Assembly (NCBI GenBank): GCA_964251965.1
Contig: CAXULQ010000007.1
Coordinates: forward strand, 1 to 64,000
Direction of reading: 5' to 3'
Length of the DNA: 64,000 nucleotides
Source of the DNA: Mucilaginibacter_A sp964251965
Lineage (GTDB): Bacteria > Bacteroidota > Bacteroidia > Sphingobacteriales > Sphingobacteriaceae
Shown here in pieces: positions 54,790 through 62,189 of this stretch. Numbering within the stretch: the stretch's first letter is position 1; each line of letters opens with the position of its first letter. A program made the translations under genes and the position numbers. The notes under the pieces were generated by a model. It worked only from the letters and a program-made list of their open reading frames with translations. It was not told where the DNA came from and made no database searches.

Positions 54790-55890
54790 TTACGAACTTA
54801 ATTGGTTTTCATAATTAAAATCAGTCATTAAATCTATTAGCTTTTGTTCTGCCTGTTCAAGTGCATCAGCTATTTCTCCTTTTGTTTGAACAAAACCTCC
54901 AGCTTGTAAAGTAATATAAGTATTTACATTTTTTAAAGATTCATCAATTATAGGATCAGCTTTTCTGGAATCTTCCTCAGATAGTTTTGCTCGAATACTA
55001 CCCGCAATCAAATTTGCATCGTCGCTTATAGCTATTGCCAAAGTATCCATTAAACTAAATGTGCGGGATTGATTTGATGTAATTCTCCAATCAATAATAG
55101 CCTTGGCTAAACCTTTTATCCATTGTTTTCTTAAATTTTCCGGTGCTACTAAACATGGGCCAAAAACATTATTTGATTCTATCCAACCTTCATTTTTAAG
55201 TTTCTCAATAGTCGAATCAGACATTTCTGGTTCAAAAGAATTTATACTTACACAAAATAATCTTCTTAAATCTATGGCAATATCCATAACAAACAAACCT
55301 GTAACTCTATCAGATGGATTTAACCATTTTCTGCTTAAACTTCTATCAATATTATCTTTAACACTTAATATAGATTCTATTTCACTTTCGGATAATTGTT
55401 TGCCATTTTCATCTCTTACAATTACTAAATTATTAGATCTTTCAGACCTATCAAATGATGCAGCTTCTCCACTGATTTTCTTACCGTCTTTTTCCGTTTT
55501 AGAATCCATACCTGCTAGTAGAGGATGAAGTGCTCTCATAGCAGAGATAGAAAGTGGGCTTCTTCTCTTTAATGTTCTTTCAGTTCCACCTTTAAGTGCT
55601 TTCATCCAACCACCGAATAATTGATCAGCATAACTTGGATCGCAAGTTCCATAAACCTCGCCTTCCTTTAGCTTTTTTTGCTTATCTGCATCAAACAGAA
55701 AAGTTGTTGGAGAAGGCGTTTGATTAATTGCTTCGCATAAAGAGTCAATTAAAGAACGCTTGACTTGTTGTCCGCTTGAGAACGGAATTCTAGCATTGAA
55801 TTGTGAATCATAATAATACTTCTGACCATTAGCTACACCAAAAACAGTATGCTCTGCTCTTTTCAAAGTTCTGATATAAATTGTATTCAT
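54790..55890 (-). CDS. cas7: Cas7 backbone protein (type I-B; possibly Csp1/PGING-like)
   Basis: The 366-residue protein begins MNTIYIRTLKRAEHTVFGVA and carries NARIPFSSGQQVKRSLIDSL, the typical Cas7 RRM-turn that follows the first strand. Further family-like features are SISAMRALHPLLAG, a Gly/Ser/Lys-rich thumb region and FVMDIAIDLRRLFCVSINS. Several copies coat the crRNA in Cascade. It lies 18 bp downstream of cas8. Its length and motifs fit the Bacteroidetes Csp1 set, but I cannot separate it from other I-B Cas7 proteins. An HTVFG codon stretch contains a second-family element arm. Confidence 0.85.
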   Translation of the reverse strand: MNTIYIRTLKRAEHTVFGVANGQKYYYDSQFNARIPFSSGQQVKRSLIDSLCEAINQTPSPTTFLFDADKQKKLKEGEVYGTCDPSYADQLFGGWMKALKGGTERTLKRRSPLSISAMRALHPLLAGMDSKTEKDGKKISGEAASFDRSERSNNLVIVRDENGKQLSESEIESILSVKDNIDRSLSRKWLNPSDRVTGLFVMDIAIDLRRLFCVSINSFEPEMSDSTIEKLKNEGWIESNNVFGPCLVAPENLRKQWIKGLAKAIIDWRITSNQSRTFSLMDTLAIAISDDANLIAGSIRAKLSEEDSRKADPIIDESLKNVNTYITLQAGGFVQTKGEIADALEQAEQKLIDLMTDFNYENQLSS

Positions 55891-55908
55891 ATTTTATTGT
55901 ATAAAAGT

Positions 55909-57225
55909 TTAAGATTGTTTTGCCCAAAAAAAGTAATCGAATTTTAACAAAGTTGAAAAATAACCAAACTCTTCATTAGTCATTAAATGAACTTCATTTT
56001 TTAAATTCATAATTTCAATTGAATCATCTGATTCTAAATCTTTAATCATAATTGTAAGATTCTCGATAAATCCTCTTTTTGTTTTAGAACTCCAAAGATC
56101 CTTCTCAACAAAAGTGATACGAGAGTTTCCTTTTCCAGAATTTCTATACTTCAGAATTGTCTTTGCCAATTTCGAAGTGTATTCTATTAATTCTTCTTTA
56201 TTTTTAGATATCATAGCTACTAACCAAGTTTTAAATACATAATAGTTTATTTTGTCTTCTTCATTCTTAAATGAAATATTTTTACTTTCATTCATGTATT
56301 TTGTTAAGCTTTCAGGACGTAATGCTTGCAATCCTACACTTCCTAATTCGCATGCGCTCTTAATACTCATGCCAAATAAAGTTTCAAAGTTTTCAGGTAA
56401 TACATTTGATTCGTTTCCTACTAACTTTTTGTAGATGTGTTTTAATTTAGAACCTTCTTTTAATTGAAATGGAATAAAACCAATAGTTTTATTAGTTTGC
56501 CCAAAACCATAAACGTAAGCAGTTAAAAGTTTATCTGGATAAAGTTGTGATAAACTAAAAAATAACTTTGACCAATTTATAGTATTGACTTCTACTTTGT
56601 CTGGATAAACTTCAAATACTTTTTTAACAGTAAGAGAGCTAAAATCAAAAATATTGTTAAACTCCTCCTTTAGCGAATAAGCTAACCATTGTCCATTCCA
56701 AGTTCCAACTTGGTTTCCGCGTAATCTGTCAAGTGTAGGTTCGTTTAAATACTTTCGATAAACCTTCCATCCTTCATAAGTTTGTAACGTAATTTGAGGA
56801 TCATCAAATAATAATGTATAACCACCAGCAACACCAATTCCTAATCCACTTCCAATCCAGGATAAATAAATTTCAGTTTCATTTGATGGAATAGTAATAT
56901 CACTTACTAAGCCCGAAGTGCTGGCAAATTCTTTAGTTTCAGATGCAGGAAACCCAAGAGCAAAACTTGCATCTGGTAATTCGGTATCAACTTTTTCATG
57001 CAAGCTTTTTAGTTTTTCTAACCGATCTTCTTTTGTTAGTAAATGAGGTTTTTGTCCTGCTTTCATTTGTACGAAAGGAGAATTGGTTACCCATTGCATG
57101 TACTTTGGATGATTATAAAACAACTCAAAATACTCTTCTACAAAAAACGCTTTTGGAGTCAGATTTTTATCATACTTAATATTATAAGCATCCAAAAAAG
57201 TTTTTCCAACTACTGCTGTAATCAT
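55909..57225 (-). CDS. cas8: Cas8-like large subunit of Cascade (possibly Csp2)
   Basis: This 438-residue protein has no strong motif visible by eye. Its position between cas3 and cas7 and its size argue for the Cas8 large subunit that recognises the PAM. Noted segments: WIGSGLGIGVAGGYTLLFDD, WKVYRKYLNEPTLDRLRGNQ, VGTWNGQWLAYSL, and a helical C-terminal half (YYVFKTWLVAMISKNKEELI) that could act as the small-subunit equivalent. It overlaps the cas3 stop by 4 bp (translational coupling). The exact subtype is uncertain. Confidence 0.75.
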   Translation of the reverse strand: MITAVVGKTFLDAYNIKYDKNLTPKAFFVEEYFELFYNHPKYMQWVTNSPFVQMKAGQKPHLLTKEDRLEKLKSLHEKVDTELPDASFALGFPASETKEFASTSGLVSDITIPSNETEIYLSWIGSGLGIGVAGGYTLLFDDPQITLQTYEGWKVYRKYLNEPTLDRLRGNQVGTWNGQWLAYSLKEEFNNIFDFSSLTVKKVFEVYPDKVEVNTINWSKLFFSLSQLYPDKLLTAYVYGFGQTNKTIGFIPFQLKEGSKLKHIYKKLVGNESNVLPENFETLFGMSIKSACELGSVGLQALRPESLTKYMNESKNISFKNEEDKINYYVFKTWLVAMISKNKEELIEYTSKLAKTILKYRNSGKGNSRITFVEKDLWSSKTKRGFIENLTIMIKDLESDDSIEIMNLKNEVHLMTNEEFGYFSTLLKFDYFFWAKQS

Positions 57226-59369
57226 AATATTTGATTGTTAACATCAAGATTTTCTTCTTTGATTAAAGAAGCATCTAAACCGTTTTCGTAAGTGTAAGAT
57301 TTATTGGGAATAATAAAAGGCTTATTTCCTTTTTTAGATTGGTTCATTTTAGAAACACAAAAATATCTAACTGGAATTTCCAGTTCAAGTTGTGTTTTTA
57401 AATCTGAAATTTTATATACTTTTTGATCACCTTCACAAATACATGATACAGAATCAATATTCAATAGTTCAAATAGAAATGACTTATTCCTATGCGTTAA
57501 TTGGTCGATTGAAATGGAACCATCGGATTTAAATACAGCATGTTCTTCAATATTTAAAAAATCAATTGTTGGAAATACTTGATCAATTTTAAATTGTAAA
57601 TCTCTTTCTTGAAAAACCTCTCCTTCAGATAAGACATCATATGATCTTTTTAATACATCTAAATCATAAGGTAATGCTTTTGTTTTATCTTCAGGAGGTG
57701 CAATTACATGGATGTCTTTTGTTTTTCCTTTGTTATTTGATGATCGTTTTCTATTAATCCTTCCAAACCGTTGTGCTAAGGCATCAAGTGGTGCAGCTTC
57801 TGTAATCATCAAATCAAAACTTATATCCAAGCTCACTTCTACTATCTGAGTTGATACCACAATACAAGCTTCTGTCGAAGTATTGAATTGATCTAAAGAT
57901 TTTCCATTATCATCCAAACCAATTAAAAGTTTTTCTTTTTCGTTCCGATCACCACGTTTAAATCTACTATGCAATAAAAGCTTAGGTATATTCGGATAAA
58001 GTTCACTTAAATCAGCAAATACTTTTTGAGCATTTGCAACACGGTTCATTACAATCAGCACTTTTTGATCCTGTGTAATTGCTTTTTTTATTACCAAAAA
58101 ACTATCTTCAAACGTATTGATTTTGAATATTTTATGCCTGTTAAATTTATCTAACTCAACTTCTGGTAAAGAAACTTCAAGTACATCATCGCCTAACAGA
58201 GTTAAAATTTTATTGTATAAAACAGATGGCATTGTTGCCGTACCAATATGAATATTGCAACCAATGCTTTTTAATATTTCAATCAATTTTAGTACTATAG
58301 ACTGCGAAATTCCTTGATATGCATGAATCTCATCTAAAATAACATCACAACCCTTTAGATCAAGAATTAAGGCTTCGTAACCTTTCAATCCAAATACTAA
58401 AGATGAAAGTTGATGAGGTGTTAATATTTTAATAGATGAGCCAAAAAGAGATTGGAGCTTTGCATCATCTTCAGTTTCATGTTTAATTATTACTGATGAT
58501 GAAGCATGTAATACTCTCAAGTCAAAATCAGGATTACTATTTTCCAAATCTTTTGCTACGCGTTTGAACATCGCATTTATAGATGCCTGAAAAGGTAAAG
58601 TGTAAAAAACTCTTCCATTACTGCGCCTGAACAAATAATCTGTTTTTCCTGCTCCTGTACATGCCACTACCAAAGTATGTTTCTTTGGCGAGCTTGCATC
58701 CATTGTCGATAATGGAAACAATGCGTGCTGTCTTTCAAAAAAGTTTAAATCGGGTTTCTTAAAGCATTTACCTAACTCGTTTTCTGTAGAATTAATTAAC
58801 GCAGATGCAAAATGATCTGCACCCATTAATAATCCCCGCCATTCTGAAAATCCTTTTTCTTTAACTTTTTTCTTACAATAATCAACTACATATTCTAAGT
58901 TTTCTAATGCTTCTTTTACCGGTATAATTTTAGTTTCTATACCAAAATGATTAAGAAGTTGATTTGCTTGTAAGCTCCATTCGTTCCATTTTCCTAAATG
59001 ATATTGTTCGTAATCCTCATTTTCATCAAGGTCTAACAATCCTTTTTCACCAACATCATTTTGGATTGATTTATGATGGCCAACAACCATTTCAATTAAA
59101 GCTGCATGTTCGTCTTTTGGAAACAAGGAAATAAAAAACAGAGAAGCAATTTCATGTCTGAATACTTTAGCAGACCTTAAATTTGATTTTAATCGTTTTT
59201 GAAATTCATGATGAGCTTTCCCAATATCATGTAAAATAGCACCTCGAAAAGCTAAGTTTTCGTCCATTCCTTTATTCGCTGCAAATACTTTAGCTGCAAC
59301 TGCAACTTGGTAAATATGGTCTTCTAATGTTGTCCAGTCTGGGCCAGATTTTGCTAAAAGTTTTTCCAT
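57222..59369 (-). CDS. cas3: Cas3 HD-nuclease/helicase
   Basis: The 715-residue protein fuses an N-terminal HD nuclease (LEDHIYQVAVAAKVF; RGAILHDIGKAHHEFQKRL; VVGHHKS) with an SF2 helicase: Walker A VVACTGAGKTDYLFRR near residue 235, motif II DVILDEIHAYQGIS, motif III GTATMPSV, and motif VI LAQRFGRINRKRSS near 530. It unwinds and degrades target DNA recruited by Cascade. It is encoded between cas5 and cas8 with tight spacing. An element-like arm (58907-58920) is translated as PVKEALENLEYV. Confidence 0.97.
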   Translation of the reverse strand: MEKLLAKSGPDWTTLEDHIYQVAVAAKVFAANKGMDENLAFRGAILHDIGKAHHEFQKRLKSNLRSAKVFRHEIASLFFISLFPKDEHAALIEMVVGHHKSIQNDVGEKGLLDLDENEDYEQYHLGKWNEWSLQANQLLNHFGIETKIIPVKEALENLEYVVDYCKKKVKEKGFSEWRGLLMGADHFASALINSTENELGKCFKKPDLNFFERQHALFPLSTMDASSPKKHTLVVACTGAGKTDYLFRRSNGRVFYTLPFQASINAMFKRVAKDLENSNPDFDLRVLHASSSVIIKHETEDDAKLQSLFGSSIKILTPHQLSSLVFGLKGYEALILDLKGCDVILDEIHAYQGISQSIVLKLIEILKSIGCNIHIGTATMPSVLYNKILTLLGDDVLEVSLPEVELDKFNRHKIFKINTFEDSFLVIKKAITQDQKVLIVMNRVANAQKVFADLSELYPNIPKLLLHSRFKRGDRNEKEKLLIGLDDNGKSLDQFNTSTEACIVVSTQIVEVSLDISFDLMITEAAPLDALAQRFGRINRKRSSNNKGKTKDIHVIAPPEDKTKALPYDLDVLKRSYDVLSEGEVFQERDLQFKIDQVFPTIDFLNIEEHAVFKSDGSISIDQLTHRNKSFLFELLNIDSVSCICEGDQKVYKISDLKTQLELEIPVRYFCVSKMNQSKKGNKPFIIPNKSYTYENGLDASLIKEENLDVNNQIL

Positions 59370-59370
59370 A

Positions 59371-59961
59371 TCAATATTGGGTTATCGGGTTTCCAACTAC
59401 TCTAATCCAGCCATACATTCTTTCATATGAAATACGATCATAACCAACCAAGAAAGATTTATCATTTTTATCAAACACCAATTCAAAGCCATTAAATATT
59501 TCTTCATCCGATTCAAAAGTATCTTTATTTGTTTCTATAATTTTTTCATTTGGCATTAGTATATCTTCATTTCTGCATAAACAAACATGTTGTTTGTACG
59601 CTTCTTCGGCATCTTTTTTTGATTTAAATGCTAATGATAATATTGGATTGATGAGTATTCCGCGGATTAAAATACCGTTTGGCCTTTCAAATAAATATTG
59701 TTTTCCCTTTCTGGTAGAATTCCAACCCCTGGTTTGTATTTGTTCTTGTTGCCCGGAAACCTGATCGTAAGAAAGTCGGTGTCCCAATATTTTTGAGATA
59801 CCTATTGTACCCAACAACTCCGGAAATAACTTTTTTTCAATTCCTTCAATAATAGAAGGAGTTAAAAATTGTTGGCTAAAAGTTTCGCTATCCCTTACTG
59901 CCGTCCAGGGTTTAATAAAGCCAAAAGGGCCAGAATATTTTACTACATAATAATTCGCCAT
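59371..59961 (-). CDS. cas5: Cas5 (type I-B/PGING-like)
   Basis: The 196-residue protein begins YYVVKYSGPFGFIKPWTAVR, the strand/Gly-rich start seen in Cas5 proteins, with SQQFLTPSIIEGIEKKLFPE following; ILGHRLSYDQVSGQQEQIQT and GILIRGILINPILSLAF are later landmarks. Cas5 caps the crRNA 5' handle in Cascade. It lies between cas6 and cas3 (5- and 1-bp gaps). Sequence similarity is by motif only; the assignment rests on position and size as well. Confidence 0.75.
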   Translation of the reverse strand: MANYYVVKYSGPFGFIKPWTAVRDSETFSQQFLTPSIIEGIEKKLFPELLGTIGISKILGHRLSYDQVSGQQEQIQTRGWNSTRKGKQYLFERPNGILIRGILINPILSLAFKSKKDAEEAYKQHVCLCRNEDILMPNEKIIETNKDTFESDEEIFNGFELVFDKNDKSFLVGYDRISYERMYGWIRVVGNPITQY

Positions 59962-59965
59962 ACAA

Positions 59966-60628
59966 TTATTTTAAAGCACCAAATCCAATTCCTGTAGAAT
60001 TTCCCACGCCAACATTCCAGGCAAAAGCTATTTGCTCTGCCGTTCCCTTGATAAGGACAGGGCAAACATTTACTTTATTGCCAATACTTTTATAATAAAT
60101 AACTTTAGTTTTTGCTGTCGGGTAATTTCTGTCAAACGCTACAGAAACATCTTCATCTTCCAAGCCTGCAGTTCTCAGTTTGTACCTTAAAGTTTCCGTT
60201 AATAGTAAATCACTTTGAGGATCATCAAAGCGATAATGTATTTCTTTGTTTTCCGTAGATCGTTTAACTAAAATAGGACTGGCAGAATAAAATAACCTTT
60301 CCGACTGGTTTAAATCTTCTAAATCTTGTGCTATAGCTATTTCCTGTACGTGTAAACCGCTTCCAATATATGGATCGTCTTTAATTCCTCTGATTAATTC
60401 TTTAATAATTTCTGAATGATATGCACTAATAAAAAAACTTCCGTTTCGATCTATTTTGATTCCGTTTTTAACTGCCCGTCCACCGGTTAACCAAGAAAAA
60501 GAATAGAGTGAGGTTTTATCATGAATACTGTTTTTACCTACCCATTTATGAAATGCACCAGTTAGCATGGGTTGATAATTAAAGGGAATCGTTTCTTTAG
60601 ATGCAGAAGTGGTAATGTAAATTCTCAT
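59966..60628 (-). CDS. cas6: Cas6 crRNA-processing endoribonuclease
   Basis: Starting at MRIYITTSASKETIPFNYQP, the 220-residue protein has the Cas6 tandem ferredoxin-like fold and the G-rich C-terminal loop GVGNSTGIGFGALK. His in GAFHKWVG is a candidate catalytic residue. It cuts the repeat to leave the AUUGAAAU handle. The start was set at ATG 60628 rather than the upstream TTG 60664, because the extension would lie in the pseudo-spacer. A solo CRISPR repeat 43 bp upstream is on the same strand, so Cas6 may cut its own mRNA leader. Confidence 0.93.
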   Translation of the reverse strand: MRIYITTSASKETIPFNYQPMLTGAFHKWVGKNSIHDKTSLYSFSWLTGGRAVKNGIKIDRNGSFFISAYHSEIIKELIRGIKDDPYIGSGLHVQEIAIAQDLEDLNQSERLFYSASPILVKRSTENKEIHYRFDDPQSDLLLTETLRYKLRTAGLEDEDVSVAFDRNYPTAKTKVIYYKSIGNKVNVCPVLIKGTAEQIAFAWNVGVGNSTGIGFGALK

Positions 60629-60671
60629 TGTTATTCCAATTGGTTCGATTATTAATACTTTCAAAACATAT

Positions 60672-60701
60672 ATTTCAATTCCTACATGGTGCGATTAAAA
60701 T
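60672..60701 (-). CRISPR. Solo CRISPR repeat (CreA/CreR-like pseudo-repeat) inside the cas operon
   Basis: This is one exact copy of the array repeat except the outermost base (29/30), far from the array and on the same transcribed strand, with an intact AUUGAAAU handle. On the minus strand the following ~36 bases (60671 down to 60636) would be its spacer. No second repeat follows, so a crRNA would be 5'-processed by Cas6 and trimmed at 3'. Its first 17 bases match 60833-60817, upstream of the tRNA-like RNA, with two mismatches (positions 6 and 9). Confidence 0.9.
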
Positions 60702-60722
60702 CTGTCTGACTAAAGTTAAAGG

Positions 60723-60792
60723 ACAGACGGAAGGAATCGAACCAACATATCAGGCTTAGTTTACCTGACTTTATCCGTTAAGCTACGTCTGT
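60723..60792 (-). ncRNA. tRNA-like RNA between cas6 copies (candidate CreT-type toxin)
   Basis: The 70-base sequence folds as a near-tRNA: 7-bp acceptor ACAGACG/CGTCTGT, D arm TAGCTTAACGGATAAAGT, anticodon arm CAGGT/GCCTG with loop AAACTAA, and T loop GGTTCGATTCC. It is not a good tRNA: U33 is missing, the T stem has two mismatches (GTTGG/CCTTC), base 26 is absent and no CCA is encoded. The anticodon loop's CUAA resembles tRNA-Arg(UCU). A TATATTTG box ends ~6 bases upstream. A hairpin TCTGTC/GACAGA plus TTTT lies at its 3' side, overlapping the acceptor. Confidence 0.7.
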
Positions 60793-60797
60793 TACGA

Positions 60798-60833
60798 CAA
60801 ATATAGAAATTACTCTATACTTTCTAAGCATAT
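60798..60833 (-). promoter_or_regulatory. Promoter of the tRNA-like RNA with a match to the pseudo-spacer
   Basis: On the minus strand, TATATTTG (60798-60805) is a consensus -7 box; the predicted start falls at the tRNA-like 5' end. Directly upstream, 60817-60833 matches pseudo-spacer positions 1-17 except 6 and 9; the bases preceding it, CCA (60836-60834), sit at the PAM position. Cascade bound here would cover the promoter. Confidence 0.7.
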
Positions 60834-61105
60834 TGGAATTTTTTAATTATTAAATGTAACGGAACTATTTTTAGGTTCAATGCTTCTTTTACCGCTATAA
60901 ATTTGGCTTGCAGGTTAGAAAAAGTAAAAAACTTAAAATGCCGGGAATGGTCGTTCTGCGCGTAGCCTTTTTGGTGCAGAAATGCGGCATAACCCTCATC
61001 TGCCTGGGCTACTTTCTTGTAAATTACAGATGAAAGCGGATACTGATAATTAAAAGGCACAAAGGTTTCCCGCTGTAAAGCAGTTAGGGTTATTTTAAAT
61101 TGCAT
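60824..61105 (-). pseudogene. N-terminal fragment of a second cas6
   Basis: The 93 codons read MQFKITLTALQRETFVPFNY, YPLSSVIYKKVAQADEGYAA, FLHQKGYAQN and FKFFTFSNLQAKF, the standard Cas6 N-terminal half. They then end, with no G-rich loop. The terminal part (VKEALNLKI) is encoded over an element arm (60880-60893). It is a truncated cas6 gene lying upstream of the tRNA-like/solo repeat block. Whether it is translated is unknown. Confidence 0.75.
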
Positions 61106-61403
61106 GCAAGGTTTTGGTGCTTACAAGGTAATTATAATTTAGAAAATACCTGTTGATAAGTTCAACACCGTTATGAATTTATACCAGAAAATTTCATCGT
61201 TTTTTTGAAAGTAGCATTTGCGTTTAAGAATTAGTATAAAATAAATTTACTTGACTGAAAAAGAATTAAACAGGGTTGAAATACCGGAATGAGATTTTTT
61301 GAATCGAGGCAGTCAACGATCCTTGACAGTCATTATTTTATATACTAATCTTTGCCTTTTTTCGCAGCGAAATTTAGAGCAATCAGCGAATCAACGGGAA
61401 TAA

Positions 61404-61613
61404 GAAGCGGACAGACAGGAACGTTACTATCAGGCACAGGAACCGGAGCTGTTGCTTAGTACATTAGTGCAAATACAGTTAAATGATACGACGAACGCAA
61501 AGTTTTTGCGGGAATCCCAGGAGACCTACCGATTGGCGGATCAGCGGATCGTTCTATTGGAGAAGAAAATGAAGCTGCAACAGACCTCGCCTGATCAACC
61601 AGACCCTTTTTAG
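61404..61613 (+). other. Decayed reading frame of unknown origin
   Basis: A 69-codon frame without a start codon encodes a helical, Gln/Glu/Leu-rich peptide (ERYYQAQEPELLLSTLVQIQ; LADQRIVLLEKKMKLQQ) ending QPDPF. It looks like the tail of a mobile-element protein, but I do not recognise it. The ~890-bp gap between cas6 remnant and tRNA-Asn holds otherwise only AT-rich fragments (e.g. MSNKRPAESISQLV near 61753). Confidence 0.3.
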
Positions 61614-61993
61614 AAAAAATGGCTGCCAGATCAACGAAAAATAAGCTGAAGAAATCTTGGAACTCATGTTTTCCTCGCAAAATTGGTTGTAAACCAGATC
61701 CTTAAAAAGCAGCAAGAATGAAAGCAGCAAATTTATACATCAGGCAAAAATAATGAGTAACAAAAGGCCCGCAGAAAGCATTAGTCAACTGGTAAGTACT
61801 GGTGTTTAAAAAGCTGACACAGTTGGGATGCATCGTACTAAAACACGGGCACAAATGCAAAAAGAGAGAACTGATAGGTTCAATTTTTCCGTAAAAATTC
61901 ACTTTTGAAGAATCACAACATCGAACCGCCAAATAAGTGAATTATACTTCTTTATATATTTGATAAACAGCGAAATAGGAAAGAAAAAAAGAA

Positions 61994-62023
61994 GGGCAAG
62001 CGACGAAATTTACGTGCTTGCCC
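61994..62023 (-). terminator. Terminator after tRNA-Asn
   Basis: GGGCAAGC and GCTTGCCC form an 8-bp GC-rich stem with a 14-base loop. On the minus strand it is followed by a T-rich run (complement of aagaaaaaaagaa). It lies 5 bases past the tRNA-Asn 3' end. Confidence 0.85.
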
Positions 62024-62027
62024 AATC

Positions 62028-62104
62028 TGGCTCCCGAAGCTGGGCTCGAACCAGCGACCCTCTGATTAACAGTCAGATGCTCTAACCAGCTGAGCTATTC
62101 GGGA
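62028..62104 (-). tRNA. tRNA-Asn (anticodon GTT)
   Basis: A complete cloverleaf: acceptor TCCCGAA/TTCGGGA, D arm GCTCAGCTGGTTAGAGC, anticodon arm CTGACTGTTAATCAG with GTT, T arm GCTGGTTCGAGCCCAGC, and an encoded CCA. It is followed by a strong terminator. Confidence 0.98.
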
Positions 62105-62189
62105 GTGTTACTTTTTGTTAGAGTGGTGCAAAAGTATAATTTCCGGTTTAAAATCACAATATTTGCTCAAATTTATTTAAAAATATTTA

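Noticed and set aside
60723..60792. A bona fide tRNA gene
   Set aside because: U33, base 26 and T-stem pairing are lost; treated as tRNA-like RNA instead.
61456..61932. Two minus-strand frames of 74 and 76 codons in the gap before tRNA-Asn
   Set aside because: No family resemblance or credible gene features; one lies over the decayed plus-strand frame at 61404-61613.
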